Assembly: GCA_025141015.1 (NCBI GenBank)
Contig: CP081098.1
Span: 1,928,501 to 1,992,500 of the forward strand
Length of the DNA stretch: 64,000 bases
Source of the DNA: Rhodobacteraceae bacterium M382
GTDB taxonomy: Bacteria > Pseudomonadota > Alphaproteobacteria > Rhodobacterales > Rhodobacteraceae
Direction: 5' to 3'
Position 1 is the first letter of the stretch. The number at the start of each line of letters is the position of its first letter. The notes under the pieces are model-generated. The model saw only the letters and a program-made list of their open reading frames with translations. It was not told where the DNA came from and made no database searches. The translations under genes and the position numbers were made by a program. Below, piece after piece: positions 63,465 through 64,000 of the stretch.

Positions 63465-64000
63465 ATGACGAACGTTTTCAAAATCTCCTCTGTTGTGGCT
63501 GCATTGGGCGCTGTTGCGGCTGTGCCTGCATCCGCCGAAATGAAATACGACAATGGTTCCGGCGGATCGGTGCTGTTGTATGGACAGCTGAGCCCAGCAT
63601 ATGTCTGGGTGGACGACGGCGTTTCCACCTATTCGAACCTGGTGGACAATGGACATTCCAACAGCCGGGTTGGCCTGTGGGTGACCCAGCCAGTGGGGCA
63701 GGACACCTTTACCTTCAACTTTGAAACCGCGCTGGGGCTGCGACAGTCGTTTGCGGTCAGCCAGAATTTCACCCCACAAGGCGTGAACTGGAGCAGGGCT
63801 TTCCTGCGCAAAATCGATTTTGCCTATAACTCCGACCAATACGGCAAGGTTTCGTTTGGTCTGGGCAGCATGGCCACCGATGGCATCGCCGAGAGTGACT
63901 TTGGCGGCACCGGCATGGCGTTGTACAACGGCATTGGGGATGCGGCTGGTGCGTTCCGTTTCCAACCTGTTTCGGGGGTCGGGGCAACCGTGCCAATCGG
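63465..64000 (+). CDS. Rhodobacter-type porin (3' end outside window)
   Basis: The precursor has a signal peptide (SSVVAALGAVAAVPASA) and alternating beta-strands: SVLLYGQLSPAYVWVDDG, SRVGLWVTQPVGQDTFTFNF, GKVSFGLGSMATDG. This is the first part of a general outer-membrane porin of the Rhodobacterales type, 178 codons visible. It diffuses small solutes across the outer membrane. Confidence 0.88.
   Translation, partial: MTNVFKISSVVAALGAVAAVPASAEMKYDNGSGGSVLLYGQLSPAYVWVDDGVSTYSNLVDNGHSNSRVGLWVTQPVGQDTFTFNFETALGLRQSFAVSQNFTPQGVNWSRAFLRKIDFAYNSDQYGKVSFGLGSMATDGIAESDFGGTGMALYNGIGDAAGAFRFQPVSGVGATVPI

Overview
The window is chromosomal DNA of a Gram-negative, G+C-rich alphaproteobacterium, most likely a marine member of the Roseobacter group (Rhodobacterales). 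Reasons: a DddP-type DMSP lyase whose metal-ligand pattern and numbering match the characterised Roseobacter enzyme; an exosortase E/VPEID-CTERM pair; a system I cytochrome c maturation cluster next to yajC-secDF; a Rhodobacter-type porin; and several small secreted proteins of kinds usual in this group. This assignment rests on recognition of protein families, not on a database search.

Layout. 1-5.4 kb: the 3' part of a LysM protein, an Atm1-type ABC exporter, then a fused exosortase/CPBP protease beside one convergent VPEID-CTERM substrate. 5.6-10.7 kb: an RND efflux pump operon (minus strand). 10.9-14.5 kb: the envelope/ribosome operon yfgM-bamB-der. 14.9-19.4 kb: a fatty-acid desaturase, an HhH plus histone-H1-like protein, serS, and a pentapeptide-repeat membrane protein on visibly AT-richer DNA. 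19.6-26.0 kb: yajC-secD-secF, a collapsed TauE/SafE gene, an Mth938-like gene and ccmABCDG, all on the plus strand and tightly packed. 26.3-37.8 kb: mixed housekeeping genes (acnA, an LpxL-type acyltransferase, a DMT transporter, a lone fliG, purB) with several small secreted proteins.

37.9-49.8 kb: an alpha/beta hydrolase-OsmC fusion, a kinase-fold protein translationally coupled to a Hint-domain protein, dddP divergent from a DUF3445 haem N-demethylase-like gene, a lytic transglycosylase, a short Hsp70, a three-domain RidA protein, and a fold-type IV transaminase divergent from an Lrp regulator. 50-53.6 kb: glnB-glnA, divergent from the NAD(P)HX repair enzyme gene. 53.6-59.6 kb is the most accessory-looking part: a degenerate Hint protein, tRNA-Leu(UAG), about 0.7 kb without a gene, a six-repeat extracellular-type protein, another 0.7 kb without a gene, and an unknown protein that overlaps an XRE regulator tail to tail. 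59.8-63.1 kb: a small catabolic operon (tiny ORF, BKACE-type cleavage enzyme, class III aminotransferase) divergent from an RpiR regulator. The window ends inside a porin gene.

How the genes work together. The protein-export genes (yajC-secDF, yfgM-bamB, exosortase E) and envelope genes (LysM, lytic transglycosylase, LpxL-type acyltransferase, porin, RND pump) dominate. Nitrogen metabolism (glnB-glnA), PLP chemistry (two transaminases, triple RidA) and DMSP breakdown (DddP) fit a marine heterotroph. The least described items are the six-repeat protein with its two-repeat higher-order duplication, the triple RidA chain, the kinase-fold/Hint coupled pair, and the XRE regulator with a perfect 8+8 palindrome in front of it.
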